Positions 48,379 to 58,390 of a DNA stretch of 64,000 bases are shown one piece after another (the first letter of the stretch is position 1; every line of letters starts with the position of its first letter). The DNA is from Azolla caroliniana. Its lineage: Eukaryota; Polypodiophyta. Location of the stretch: positions 3,782,001 to 3,846,000 of the forward strand of contig JBHGNT010000005.1 in assembly GCA_043228905.1 (NCBI GenBank), written 5' to 3'. A program made the translations under genes and the position numbers. Under the pieces are notes generated by a model that searched no databases, had not been told where the DNA came from, and saw only the letters and a program-made list of their open reading frames with translations.

Positions 48379-48399
48379 CCGACCAACAAAGTTGCTTTT

Positions 48400-48650
48400 A
48401 CTATTAGCTTTTCTTCGAAAGAATTAATTAACCAAGGGCATTGCATGCAATTGTCCCCGTCTCTTAGAGCACATGGCTAGATCTTAGAAGTGATATATTA
48501 ACTTTTGTTTTAAGAATAAGGAGCACCTTTGGGTTTTTTATAGAGAAATTTTTTCTATAGATTAATTAACATAAACTGTATGGTTTAGATAGAGAAAATA
48601 TAGTAATACGTATAATGATTATAAATCAAGATAAGGACATTTACAATTTA
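48400..48650. other. Spacer between LINE and rDNA-like sequence
   Basis: AT-rich; nothing recognised. Confidence 0.35.
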
Positions 48651-48654
48651 AATT

Positions 48655-49015
48655 GTATGGTTAGGAGGGGCAAACCGTCTCTTGCCCCTCCTAACCCCCC
48701 TCGTGGGGTAAGGAGGGAGCGGGAGGCAACCCATAAACGCATTGACTGAGATGCCCTCCCTCTGGGAGGATATATAATAACAAACGACTATCAACAACGG
48801 ATATCTTGGCTCTTGCAATGATGAAGAACGCAACGAAATGCGATACATAAAGTGAGTTGCAGAATTCCGCGAATCATTGAGTCTTTAAACGCAACTTGCG
48901 TCAGAGGCTTGTCCAAGGGCACGTTGTCGTGAAGATCCGTCACTAGGCACGGATCGCGAGGCGGAACCGTCGGGGTTTTGGACTGGAAGGACTCGATGTT
49001 TGCACAAGCTTTAGC
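48655..49015 (+). pseudogene. Decayed rDNA fragment: ITS1, 5.8S, ITS2
   Basis: The 5.8S part (about 48783-48943) is recognisable from acggatatcttggctcttgc, gaagaacgcaacgaaatgcg, gcagaattccgcgaatcatt and cgcaacttgcg. Compared with a normal plant 5.8S it carries many C-to-T and G-to-A changes (for example tctcggcaacgg has become tatcaacaacgg). It is flanked by GC-rich ITS-like sequence; no 18S or 26S was seen. It is a single dispersed non-functional copy. Confidence 0.88.
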
Positions 49016-49410
49016 GGGAAAGGAATTAAGATAGATTGAAAGAGAGAGAGAGATTGAGATAAGATAGAATGCTTGATTTTAGATTGAGAGAGAGATTAAG
49101 AACTCTTGACTTTAGATTTCAAGAACAAGGTATATCATCAAAAGGATAATGAATTTTCTTCTTAATATTAATTTTGATTTAAAGTACAAAGCTTTCTTTT
49201 ATCCAAGAAAATCCCCCATTGATCTGTTCTATTCCCTCTTTTATAGATGCCATCATGCATTTGAGGGTTCAAGACATGCATAAAATGCATGTTTGCCATT
49301 TGGCGCTCATGTATTACATGTGGTGCATGATAACCATGTCACTCATTTTAGCTCTCATGTATGAGAATTTATATGTAAAAGTACAATGATAGAAATGTAA
49401 TTTTAACTAA
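49016..49410. other. Spacer after the rDNA fragment
   Basis: Contains a duplicated GA-rich block (gattgagagagagat / gattgaaagagagagagaga) at about 49033-49110. Otherwise AT-rich with no gene. Confidence 0.4.
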
Positions 49411-49413
49411 ATA

Positions 49414-49486
49414 TCTTGGCTTAGTGGTAAGCCAATTGACTCCTAACTTGGAGGTGCAAGTTTTGAATCATTACTTGCCTTCCTTG

Positions 49487-49490
<4 letters not shown>
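49414..49490 (+). mobile_element. tRNA-derived SINE head
   Basis: TGGCTTAGTGGTA (49417-49429) fits the pol III A box TRGCNNAGYNGG. AGTTTTGAATC (about 49459-49469) is a decayed B box at the right distance. The region runs into a (TA)n tract at 49495-49520. It looks like a SINE 5' domain or a tRNA fossil; a functional tRNA fold is not evident. Confidence 0.5.
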
Positions 49491-49533
<43 letters not shown>

Positions 49534-49594
49534 GTATATATGTATATATATTTATTTATCTAGTCGCCGGCGCCGGTTGCCGCCTCGCCGGATC

Positions 49595-49841
49595 ACCCCA
49601 CCAACATCTATAGCAACAAAAGTTAGTAGACATTTTTATGTTAAGTTGGGTTGATTTTCCTTTCCATGCATATTTTCATAACATGGTCCATTTTTAGCAC
49701 ACACAAGTCTTCCTACCAAATACACTTAAAGTTTCCGTACTTGATGCATATCAAATGCAATACTACAAAAAAGTTGGTGTATAGTGATTATTTAAACGTA
49801 CACCATATGAATATAATGCATGTGCACACACTGATAGTCAT
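49595..49841. repeat. Segmental duplication, copy 2 (247 bp) within GC-rich repeats
   Basis: About 98% identical to 40637-40883. Here it is bounded by GC-rich direct repeats, cgcctcgccggatcacc on the left and cgcctcgtcggatcacc on the right. The right flank continues as a short GC-rich tandem array to about 49930. Confidence 0.92.
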
Positions 49842-49930
49842 GTCGCCTCGTCGGATCACCGGCTCCGTCGGATACAGATTCCGCCACCGCCTCGCCGGCT
49901 CCGTTGGATGCCAATTCCGCTGGATCACCA

Positions 49931-51530
49931 ACACATGACGATCACTGGTTACCGTCTAGTTCCATTTTGGTTGGCGAAAACCTTTACGAGTGGCTAGGCC
50001 ACCTCCACTCTTATTTTAAGTTACCTTGAACTCTCTATGCTCCACACATAGACACAAAGATAATAACTTTTGCTCTACCTTATATATGGTGAGAGCCTTA
50101 TTCGTCCTGTCTATGTGGGCTATCTCATAATTTTCTCTTTTTCTTTCACAACTTCTTACCCACATAAGTTGACACTTAGATGTCTGTTTCTTATGTAGTA
50201 AAGTGGACCTCTTCAAGATCTTCGTCTTTTATACTAAGATATTAAACTTACTTAGAATTAGTATATTCACTATTATTGTTTTATATGATTGACACTTGAT
50301 TTTGTACGTTTTATGTGATTTTCACACCATTGCCGAAAATCTTCACGACAACGTCTGCCTGAGCATCCTCACTCCCACGCCACTCCCCCACCATTTGGTG
50401 TGATGGAGTGGCGGACATGGTTGTCTGTTGGAGCCCTTCTCCCACACGTTGCGAGTATTTGGCACTAGAGGTCGGCTGAAATGCATCGATTACTCCGTGT
50501 GGCGACGCGTCCTTCAAGATAAAGGCATTTACAATCTAAAGCTCTTACTTTTAATATGAGCAACGCCTTATGAAATGAACTATATTATAAAATACATTGA
50601 AGTGTTAGTGATGTCTATGAGTAACATAACTTAAAGATATTCTTTTTACGTATTAAAAGCTAGAAAATATAATCCTAGGACCCTATCGTCACATGTAATC
50701 ACTATTGTATATACATATGTGAATCAATGTAAATGAATTGGGATGACAAATGCAATATGTTTACATGAGAACAAATAACATATACATAATCTCAAAAGTT
50801 TTTTCATGTGTTCCCATTCAATCATTGACACGTAATAGTGTAAAGTTATAAAAATGTCAAACATACAAACCATTGCCTAAGTACAAACACCACTTCCACA
50901 AAAATGAATGTGTTTTCTTTGAATAATTGCATTCTATAAAGAGCAAACCAATGAAAATGACACATGTAACTGTTCTCCTATATGTTCACAATTTATCATT
51001 GTAATTGGATTAAATAAGGGCAACACAAAAGACATTTGCATACAGTTAAAGTTGAGGCATTGTTGTAAAATATGTTTTCCCACTTTGTTGACACATGAAA
51101 GAGCAAAAAATATTTGAATTAAATTATGTAGACAACCTTACTTTTGTAGAGATGACATCAGCAAAAAGTTCAAATGTTAATTTTATCTGTAGGCTATCTT
51201 TTTGGAGAAGAGAACCGGTAATAAAAGTTTGTATTTACATGTCAATGAATGGTGAAACTATGATGGCCTTAAAATATGGAAAACCAATATTATGTTTACC
51301 GCTACTTTTCATTTAAGGTTTCCTAGCAACGAGGTCACCATGATCACGAGTAGGAGAGGATTGGGATGCATTGCCATTATCTTGTGTCAATGCACGAGGA
51401 TGGTGTGAGACTTTCTTGTTTAACTAAGGAGAGAACTCCCATTGTCTAACATAAATCTCACACTCGGGTCAAGAAGGGAACTATTTGAATACAAATGTTT
51501 GTGTCAACACAAGTCTTCATGGTATGAATA
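49931..51530. other. Intergenic spacer
   Basis: Mostly AT-rich. A GC-richer stretch at 50330-50515 is open on the minus strand (50311-50517) but has no domain I recognise. No gene called. Confidence 0.4.
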
Positions 51531-51802
51531 GTGCCCTCTAGGAATCGGCAATGGTTTGGCAATGCTCAAGCTAAACTATATCATTTAGGGTTGAATTGGT
51601 TCCTAAACCGGTTAGTCTTAAACTAGTTTAGGAACTGATTTGGTTCTAAATGGTTCGGTTTGGCTTGAGCCTTGCCAAACTGAGCTCAAACCGGTTGAGA
51701 ATGTTCCAGTTTGAATCAAGCCAAATTGACCCTCAAACTGCGAAACAATTTAACAACTCGGTTTAGGCGTGAGGCGAACCGTTGCCAATTCCTAGTGCCA
51801 TC
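51531..51802. mobile_element. hAT-type MITE with terminal inverted repeats and 8-bp target duplication
   Basis: A 256-bp element (51539-51794) starts taggaatcggcaatggtt and ends with its inverted match aaccgttgccaattccta. It is flanked by 8-bp direct repeats gtgccctc (51531-51538) and gtgccatc (51795-51802), with one mismatch. The size, terminal repeats and 8-bp duplication fit a non-autonomous hAT element. The interior is rich in mirrored aaccggtt motifs. Confidence 0.82.
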
Positions 51803-51999
51803 CACAAATATTTTGTTGAGCAATATGTAATATTATCTCCATTTCACCTTCATTTTTTATGGATGGATTGTATTGGTTACTCACCACAATTATGACAATT
51901 TTGTTTCTTGACGAGTACATTGGGACCTGGGAGTTGATGAAGCATCATTAAAATATGTACATCTTCTTTTCCCTTCCTTCATTTAACTACATTTTTTTG

Positions 52000-52489
52000 A
52001 CCCAAAAAAGATACTACATTAGTATTAGAAAACGCCATAAGGCTAAACATACAAGATATACCACCAATCCCCAATGTTTTTCTAAATTCTAACCATCAGC
52101 TTAAATAAATACTTTGGTGTTCTTCTCACCGAAACAACCATCAACCTTTGTATTGCTTATGATTTAATAATACCAAGGTGTATCTTTTGTTAAACAACCA
52201 TCAACCTTTGTATCTTTTGGTGTTGAGTAGAACCACTCCACCTTATCAAAACACCGTCTATAAAATATACCTATGTCCCAAATGGCATGAAACTCCAAAT
52301 GCTTAAGCTTTGCTTGATGCGTATTACCTTTTATACTATCCAAAAACCCTTTGAGATTATGCACAATCTCTATCCAAATTCCCAAAATTATTTGGGCAGG
52401 TCTTTCAGTCACATTTTGAAATACCTTCAAACATTGAGCCTTCCAAGTATACCAAATTGTAATACTACTTACCAATTGCCATATTTACT
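52000..52489 (-). mobile_element. 5'-truncated LINE copy with a nested insertion
   Basis: Minus-strand copy of the 3' end of the LINE at 42-48 kb (shared IWIEIVHNL, GNTHQAxL and HAIWDIGIFYRRC). It is interrupted at 52122-52216 by a 95-bp insert flanked by the 9-bp direct repeat tttggtgtt (52113-52121, 52217-52225). The insert contains a 60-bp-period duplication (aaacaaccatcaacctttgt). Confidence 0.88.
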
Positions 52490-55400
52490 TTCTTAATTAT
52501 GAAGTAAACTTTTCTACTCTATGTACATCTCTCTTTTTCTTCCTTTAACTACGGATGAAAAAGGAGCTACATCATTTACGTTCATATCAAAACCGCTTTT
52601 TTTTTGTACGTCTAATAAAGAATAAATATGGGTCAATCCGTGACATTTTTTGTACGTTTCGATAAGAAAAATGTATTTGTCATTTGCAAAGTGTATGCTT
52701 TAATCAAATATAAATATAGAAACCAGATTGGCAGTTGCAAATTTTAATGTTTTCTTATGAGAGTGAGTAGGTTGCTTAGGCATCTTGACATCAAACAACT
52801 CATGCCTTTTGTTATATATTTCTAAGTTCAATCGTCCAAGTTGTCAAATCAATTAGAAATATGACAATCTTTAATATATTTCCTAAATATCTCTCTTACA
52901 AGATTGGGTTAGTTGACATCCAAGTTTCCAACCTATATTTCCATGGTTCTAATAGTATATCGTACTTACGCCACAGTGTTTTTGGATTGTGGTAGGATAT
53001 ATAGGCGTGAATGGGAAGCATGAGGAGTAGGATTCCCTCGGTGTGTATGAATTATAGTTTGTTGGATCAATCAGTGGTCCGTGTTAGAGGCAGGAAAGGA
53101 TACAATGTGGTTCACATTCTATACTATTTGTTTTTGGTTGACCATGGTTGTGCCTAAAAGGCGTAGTTCTTGTATGTATAAATCAAACCTTTGTAAAACA
53201 TAACCTAAGAATTCTAAAGTTAAAAATATGTAGTATTTTGGTTGTTTTTAATAATGCTCACATACATCTGAGAACCATGCTTATTGAATTCTGGTTGTTA
53301 TTTGTCCATACCATACGTGGGCAATATGATGATCTACAGGGTTCAGCTGATGCTCTAAGGCAACGTCAAGTGGACTTTAAGAAACAATGGCGTGGGCTTC
53401 ACTTATTTTCAGATACAACTTCTGGTATGAGTTGGAATTATGCCATACCTTCTTTTTTATTGAATAGCTTGTAGCTTGTGCTCCTCTCGTTTCTTATATG
53501 ATACCATCTGTTTGATCAGATGTTGGTATTAGCTTTTGTATTACAATAGAGGTGAGATGAAATGTCTCCTTTTGTTTTCTATATGTACATTTCTCGAGTA
53601 AAATATTAAGGTGTATCTTTCTTGCAAAAAATAAAATAAAATTTAGTATTCTTGTGAGTATGGGATTATTTCTTTTTACCTAACTCATTCAATTCATATG
53701 TTGCGTTTATTGTGAGAACATGTGGGTTCCATATGTTTGATTAGTCTAGTGAGGTACAAGTGAGCAAAATTCAACGTGGAAAAAGAAGAACATCATGATC
53801 GAGGAAGGGCCAATGAAGGGAGTAACAAAATATACCATAGTAATAATTGTGGAAAAAGGAAGAACATAATTTCAGAAACTACTGAGAAAAAGGTACAAAC
53901 TCACAGACCATATGATAGACATATTAGTTCTTCGATAACACTCCTATATATTTCGAAACTATTGCGAAATAGGTAGTGGCTCACACACAACATATGATAG
54001 CCAAAATGGTTCTTCAAATAGCACTCCTATATGGACATTCATCATATTATGCCTCGGTCCACAACACTCAATATAGATCCATATGATTTGCTTCGAAGAG
54101 ATTTATTGTCGCAATTTGTTTTAAGGAAAATTTGACAAGACCGTTTTGAAAGATGGAACTTGGAAGTTGAATTGTTACGTCAGTGAACAAAACCCTAGTT
54201 TTAACAATATTTGGAACTGTTGTGGTGAGCTGAAAAAGAAGAAAACTATATAGGAAGACACTGCTCAATCAACCCTACCAATTAAATTTGTTAACTCTTC
54301 AAAAATTAACAAATAAGTGAATGTTATCACATTAGGGGCAACCCTTTTAATAATTATTATCATTGTGTACCCCCTTGCATGTTGGTTTTGTCATAAACCA
54401 AAAGTTTTGAGTGTGTGATGAGCATGAAGAAATCGGTTATATTCTTTTTGTTTTTGTCCTTGCTTCTCAGAAGTCTTGAGATCAGGTAAGATGGCATTGC
54501 ATAGCCAATGTCAAATGGTCAAGGGGTATGCAAAGGCTATGGTTTGTGAACCATGGTAGCCAAATCGGCATATAGTCAGTCAGTCCAATTCGCATTGGAT
54601 TCTGATGCATGTAGGTTCAATTGACGTTATAAAGTCACATGCCTGACATAAATTCACTTAAATTTATAAACACGTAGATAAAGTGACATTTAACAGCATC
54701 AGAAAGTCTAGCAATTCAGCTTTTACAGAGAAAGACACATTATAGGAACAAAAAATTTGTAGTAATGGGCGATGATTTACTCCCTTTGCTACTCTGCTCG
54801 CCAAGGAACACTTTGGAAGCTCTAAATATGGGTTTTGGTTCCTGAAATGGGTGTAAATTTGCAGGCTTGTTTTCTAGGTTTGGGCTCTATCTTATTTTAT
54901 TAGTTACCCCCATTAAAGAAATACTGAAATACATGCCAGGTTCGGGCTCTATCTTGTTGCATTACCTTCTATTACTCACCAATTAAAGAAACACTGCAAG
55001 AGGCCCCAATATTTGGGGGCTAACCAGGTACGAAGTTCTTTGTTACAGAGTTATCTAACTTCATTCATTTGTATAGAACTTCTGGAATGCTGAAATTATT
55101 CAAATTTGGTTGCTCAATTAGCGTTTTACTGCCCTGTATGTATTTATGGCAAGGACTCCCTTAGATTAGATATATCCAAAACCTAGAGGTTGCAACGTAC
55201 CATAACCTAGATAAGAATAAACAAACATCGATGAACAACAGGTTGAAACAAAGTAATGCATGCCTGCCAAGAGAGAAAAAGAAATTGATTACTATTAACG
55301 TCATTACCCTAGAGATGAGATGGAAATGAACAAACCAATAAATGATCAAAACTTTACATGGGCATTTTTATATAGAAGTCATTTGCCAATGTTGAGGTCT

Positions 55401-55590
55401 TTCAGGAGAAAGTCTTTCTTAAGGAAGCAGTTCACCAAATTTAATCACTTGGGAAACGTTGCCAGCAGATTGTGTACCATTTATCAAAAAACTAAATAAA
55501 ATAATAGTGGGAGATTAACAAGTAGTCACAATTCCGCCCCCAAACACTTGTCAAAAAATCAAAACTTCAAATAGTATTTAAATGCAGCAA
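52490..55590. other. Intergenic region before the PPR gene
   Basis: AT-rich. One coding-like patch on the plus strand near 53310-53430 reads GQYDDLQGSADALRQRQVDF, but no family was recognised and no flanking exons were found. Otherwise nothing. Confidence 0.35.
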
Positions 55591-55626
55591 AAACCCAGTT
55601 ACATTAAATGGTTTTTTTCTTCATTA

Positions 55627-57885
55627 TCAATCCTCTTCTACATAAAAATGATATGCATACATGTTGGACATGCATATGTAAGCAGTCACATTATCCTCTT
55701 TCAATTGCAAAATATTTTCAAACATCTCTTCTGCAAGCATGACATTACCCCATTTCCAACATACTGCCATGATAGACTGCCATATCACAATGGTAGGTTG
55801 AAAAGGCATCCTATAAAGGACCTCTAATGCAATTACTGGATTACCTGACCGTCCAAACAAATCAGCAATACAAACATAATGTTCATATGTCAAAAGCATT
55901 TTTTGCTGACATTTATTTTTAGTTATTGAGTCTAGAAATATTTGAGCCTCATCCAGAAACCCAGCATTTGAGCATGCTTTAAGAACACTCATCACCATAA
56001 CCTTGTCTAGTGACCCTATATTGCATTGCGTTAACATTCGGTCATAAAGTACAAACACGCTTTCAGCCCATCCAAAATGAGCATATCCTGAAATCAGTGA
56101 CGTCCAAGAGATTGCATTCTTACATGGAAGGTTATGAAACACATTTTCTGCCTCTAAAAGTAGTCCACATTTGGCATACATATCAACCAAGATTCCACTT
56201 ACACGAAGGTCTTCATCTGACCCTTTCCGGACTACATCGGCATGAATGACGTATCCTTTTGTTGTTGCTCCAACTGTAGCACAAGATTTCAAGCCATAGG
56301 CAAGGGTAATGGAATTTATATCCATGCTAACTTGTTGCATGTGATTCAAATGATTCAATACTTCCTTGCTATAGTGCCCATTTTCAGCATACCCTCCGAT
56401 CAATGTCGTCCATGAAACCACATCTTGAATAAGAATGTTGTCAAAAACATGTTGTGCTTCACCAATGTGTCCACACTTTACATACATATTAACCAAACTA
56501 CTGCCCATAATACCACAATTGTCTATTTCCAGGAAACCAAGCCTAGTTATATCATTATGTACACGTTGTCCCTTGTGTATATCTATTAGAATACTACAAG
56601 CTTTTAGGCTACAAATAAATGCACTACTATCCATACAGTACCCTCCTGCTTGCATTTGATGAAAGCTTTCGAGTGACTCCTCATAAAAACCGAGCTTCAT
56701 ATATCCATTGATCAATGACGTCCATGAGACCACTGTTTTTTCTTGAACCTTATCAAATATTTTCTTGGCATCTAATACCAATCCACATTTAGCATACATA
56801 TCAACCAAGGAGTTTGCAACCACAACGTTTGTTTCCAGCCCCTTTTGCATAATTTCAGCATGAATTCGTTGTCCGTAAGGTAAATAGCCTACGATGATAC
56901 AAGCACCCAATATGCAAGCTAGCAAAACAGCATCCGAAGCTATCAAACCCTCATCTTGCATACGCTCAAAATAGTGTATTGCCTCTTGGCCAAGGGATTG
57001 CCCAACATATCCAGCCAACAATGCAGTCCATGACACTAGGTTTTGGACTGGCAACTTATCAAATACATCTTGTGCTTCTCTGAGCATCCCACATGTAGCA
57101 TACATATCAACTAATGTGCTCCCTATAAAATCATTCTCTTGAAGCAAACAAGTTCCAACTATCAATGCATGTACTTCACTAACCTTCTTTATATCTCCCA
57201 TGCCTCCACAAGCCTTCAAGCTGTATATGAATGTGGATCCAATGGGACATACACCTTCATGGCACATTTGTTTAAAGCAAGAAAATCCTTCCTCACAAAA
57301 TTCATGTTGTATATATGCCCCAATGATAGCATTCCATGACACTACATTTCGGCTTCGAAGCCTCACAAACACTCCTTGTGCTTCCATGAAGCAACCGAAT
57401 TTAGCATACATATCAACCAATGTGCTTCCAATGAAGAGGTTCATTTCAAACCCTTTCTTTACTATTTCAACATGCATGTCAGAACCGTCTCTACTAGATC
57501 CCATACCACTACAAGCTTTCAGGCCACAAGAGAATGTCACAACATCTAGATATAAACCATTGTGTCTCATTTTCGTCATACAATCAAGTGCCTCTTCAAA
57601 AGCTCCATGTTCAACATATCCTGACATTAGTGCAGTCCATGTGACAATGTTTTTAACTGGGAGGCTGTCAAACACTTCCTGCGCTTTTGAAACAGAACCA
57701 CATTTCAAATACATATCAACCAAGCTGCTCCCAATAAAAATATTTGTTTCTAGAAACATCATTCTGGCTATCTCAGCATGTATTTCACATCCTTTTTCCA
57801 GGTCTTTGATCTTGATGCAAGCCCTGAGCAAGGTCAAAAAAGTCTTAAAATTTGGGTGTGGTGAAAGCATTTTCAGCTTTGTCAT
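55627..57885 (-). CDS. PLS-type pentatricopeptide repeat protein, no E2/DYW domain
   Basis: 752-aa PPR protein, a family that binds organellar RNA for editing, splicing or stability. The frame is uninterrupted and intronless. The S-motif core LVDMYxKCG-like recurs about every 101 residues (starts near 55 and 156, then four more: LVDMYATCG, LVDMYAKCG, LVNMYVKCG, LVDMYAKCG), giving six P-L-S triplets. A P2-L2-S2-like end follows (HYVCIADLFGRSG, MPFQPTIVIWQSIMA). The protein stops inside the E1 motif (TAYICMSNMYA, then VEED), so E2, E+ and DYW are absent. The ATG at 57885 is preceded by an in-frame stop five codons upstream. No clear N-terminal transit peptide is visible, so an upstream exon cannot be excluded. 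The RNA target is unknown. Confidence 0.9.
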   Translation of the reverse strand: MTKLKMLSPHPNFKTFLTLLRACIKIKDLEKGCEIHAEIARMMFLETNIFIGSSLVDMYLKCGSVSKAQEVFDSLPVKNIVTWTALMSGYVEHGAFEEALDCMTKMRHNGLYLDVVTFSCGLKACSGMGSSRDGSDMHVEIVKKGFEMNLFIGSTLVDMYAKFGCFMEAQGVFVRLRSRNVVSWNAIIGAYIQHEFCEEGFSCFKQMCHEGVCPIGSTFIYSLKACGGMGDIKKVSEVHALIVGTCLLQENDFIGSTLVDMYATCGMLREAQDVFDKLPVQNLVSWTALLAGYVGQSLGQEAIHYFERMQDEGLIASDAVLLACILGACIIVGYLPYGQRIHAEIMQKGLETNVVVANSLVDMYAKCGLVLDAKKIFDKVQEKTVVSWTSLINGYMKLGFYEESLESFHQMQAGGYCMDSSAFICSLKACSILIDIHKGQRVHNDITRLGFLEIDNCGIMGSSLVNMYVKCGHIGEAQHVFDNILIQDVVSWTTLIGGYAENGHYSKEVLNHLNHMQQVSMDINSITLAYGLKSCATVGATTKGYVIHADVVRKGSDEDLRVSGILVDMYAKCGLLLEAENVFHNLPCKNAISWTSLISGYAHFGWAESVFVLYDRMLTQCNIGSLDKVMVMSVLKACSNAGFLDEAQIFLDSITKNKCQQKMLLTYEHYVCIADLFGRSGNPVIALEVLYRMPFQPTIVIWQSIMAVCWKWGNVMLAEEMFENILQLKEDNVTAYICMSNMYAYHFYVEED

Positions 57886-58039
57886 ATATAACCCATCCTA
57901 TGACAATGAAACAATTACCATAGCTACCATGGAGAGTATCTCTTTAACATGGTTTTGGCATGCATGTACATCCTCTTTCCCCATAATTGAGCTTGAAAAA
58001 AAGCTTGAGAAATCCCATAAAATTCTTTGCCCTTGGATA

Positions 58040-58365
58040 TACAGATTTTGTACATTCACTGGTAAAAAAAGAGCATTTTCTGATTCATCAGGTTTAACCT
58101 AGCTTATAATAAGAAAAATTGCAGATGCACATACGTCCATAGTCTATGATGAATCAGACCCTATACAAACACATATCCATAAGTACATACACAAATACAT
58201 ATACAGATTTTGTACATTCAATGGTAAAAAAAAAGAGCATTTTCTCGTTCATCAGGTTTAACCTAGCCTATGATAAGACAAATTGCAGACCCACATACAT
58301 CCATAGTCTAAGATGAATCAGATCCTATACAAACACATATACATAAGTACATACATAAGTACATA
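58040..58365. repeat. 162-bp tandem duplication upstream of the PPR gene
   Basis: tacagattttgtacattca followed by ggtaaaaaaa...gagcattttct occurs at 58040 and again at 58202. The copies are about 90% alike and end in an acataagta-rich stretch that expands into a short tandem run to about 58390. Confidence 0.9.
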
Positions 58366-58390
58366 CATAAGTACATATTCATAAGTACAA

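Larger units (their letters stand above)
42274..48399 (-). mobile_element. Full-length L1-clade LINE with perfect target-site duplication
   Basis: A 6.1-kb minus-strand non-LTR retrotransposon (42289-48384) flanked by the perfect 15-bp repeat aacaaagttgctttt at 42274-42288 and 48385-48399. It has a 5' UTR with three 41-bp repeats, ORF1 with a zinc knuckle, and ORF2 with APE endonuclease, RT and zf-RVT. A 3' UTR ends in a T run, GGG and a short A run. Both ORFs are open, so it is a recent and potentially competent copy. Related truncated copies lie at 35974-36626 and 52000-52489. Confidence 0.95.

Noticed and set aside
49417-49470. Functional tRNA gene
   Set aside because: A- and B-box-like motifs exist, but acceptor and anticodon stems do not pair convincingly and the T-loop is mutated.
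57200-58102. 300-aa plus-strand frame opposite the PPR gene
   Set aside because: It is an antisense shadow of the PPR repeats; its composition mirrors the complement and has no known family.
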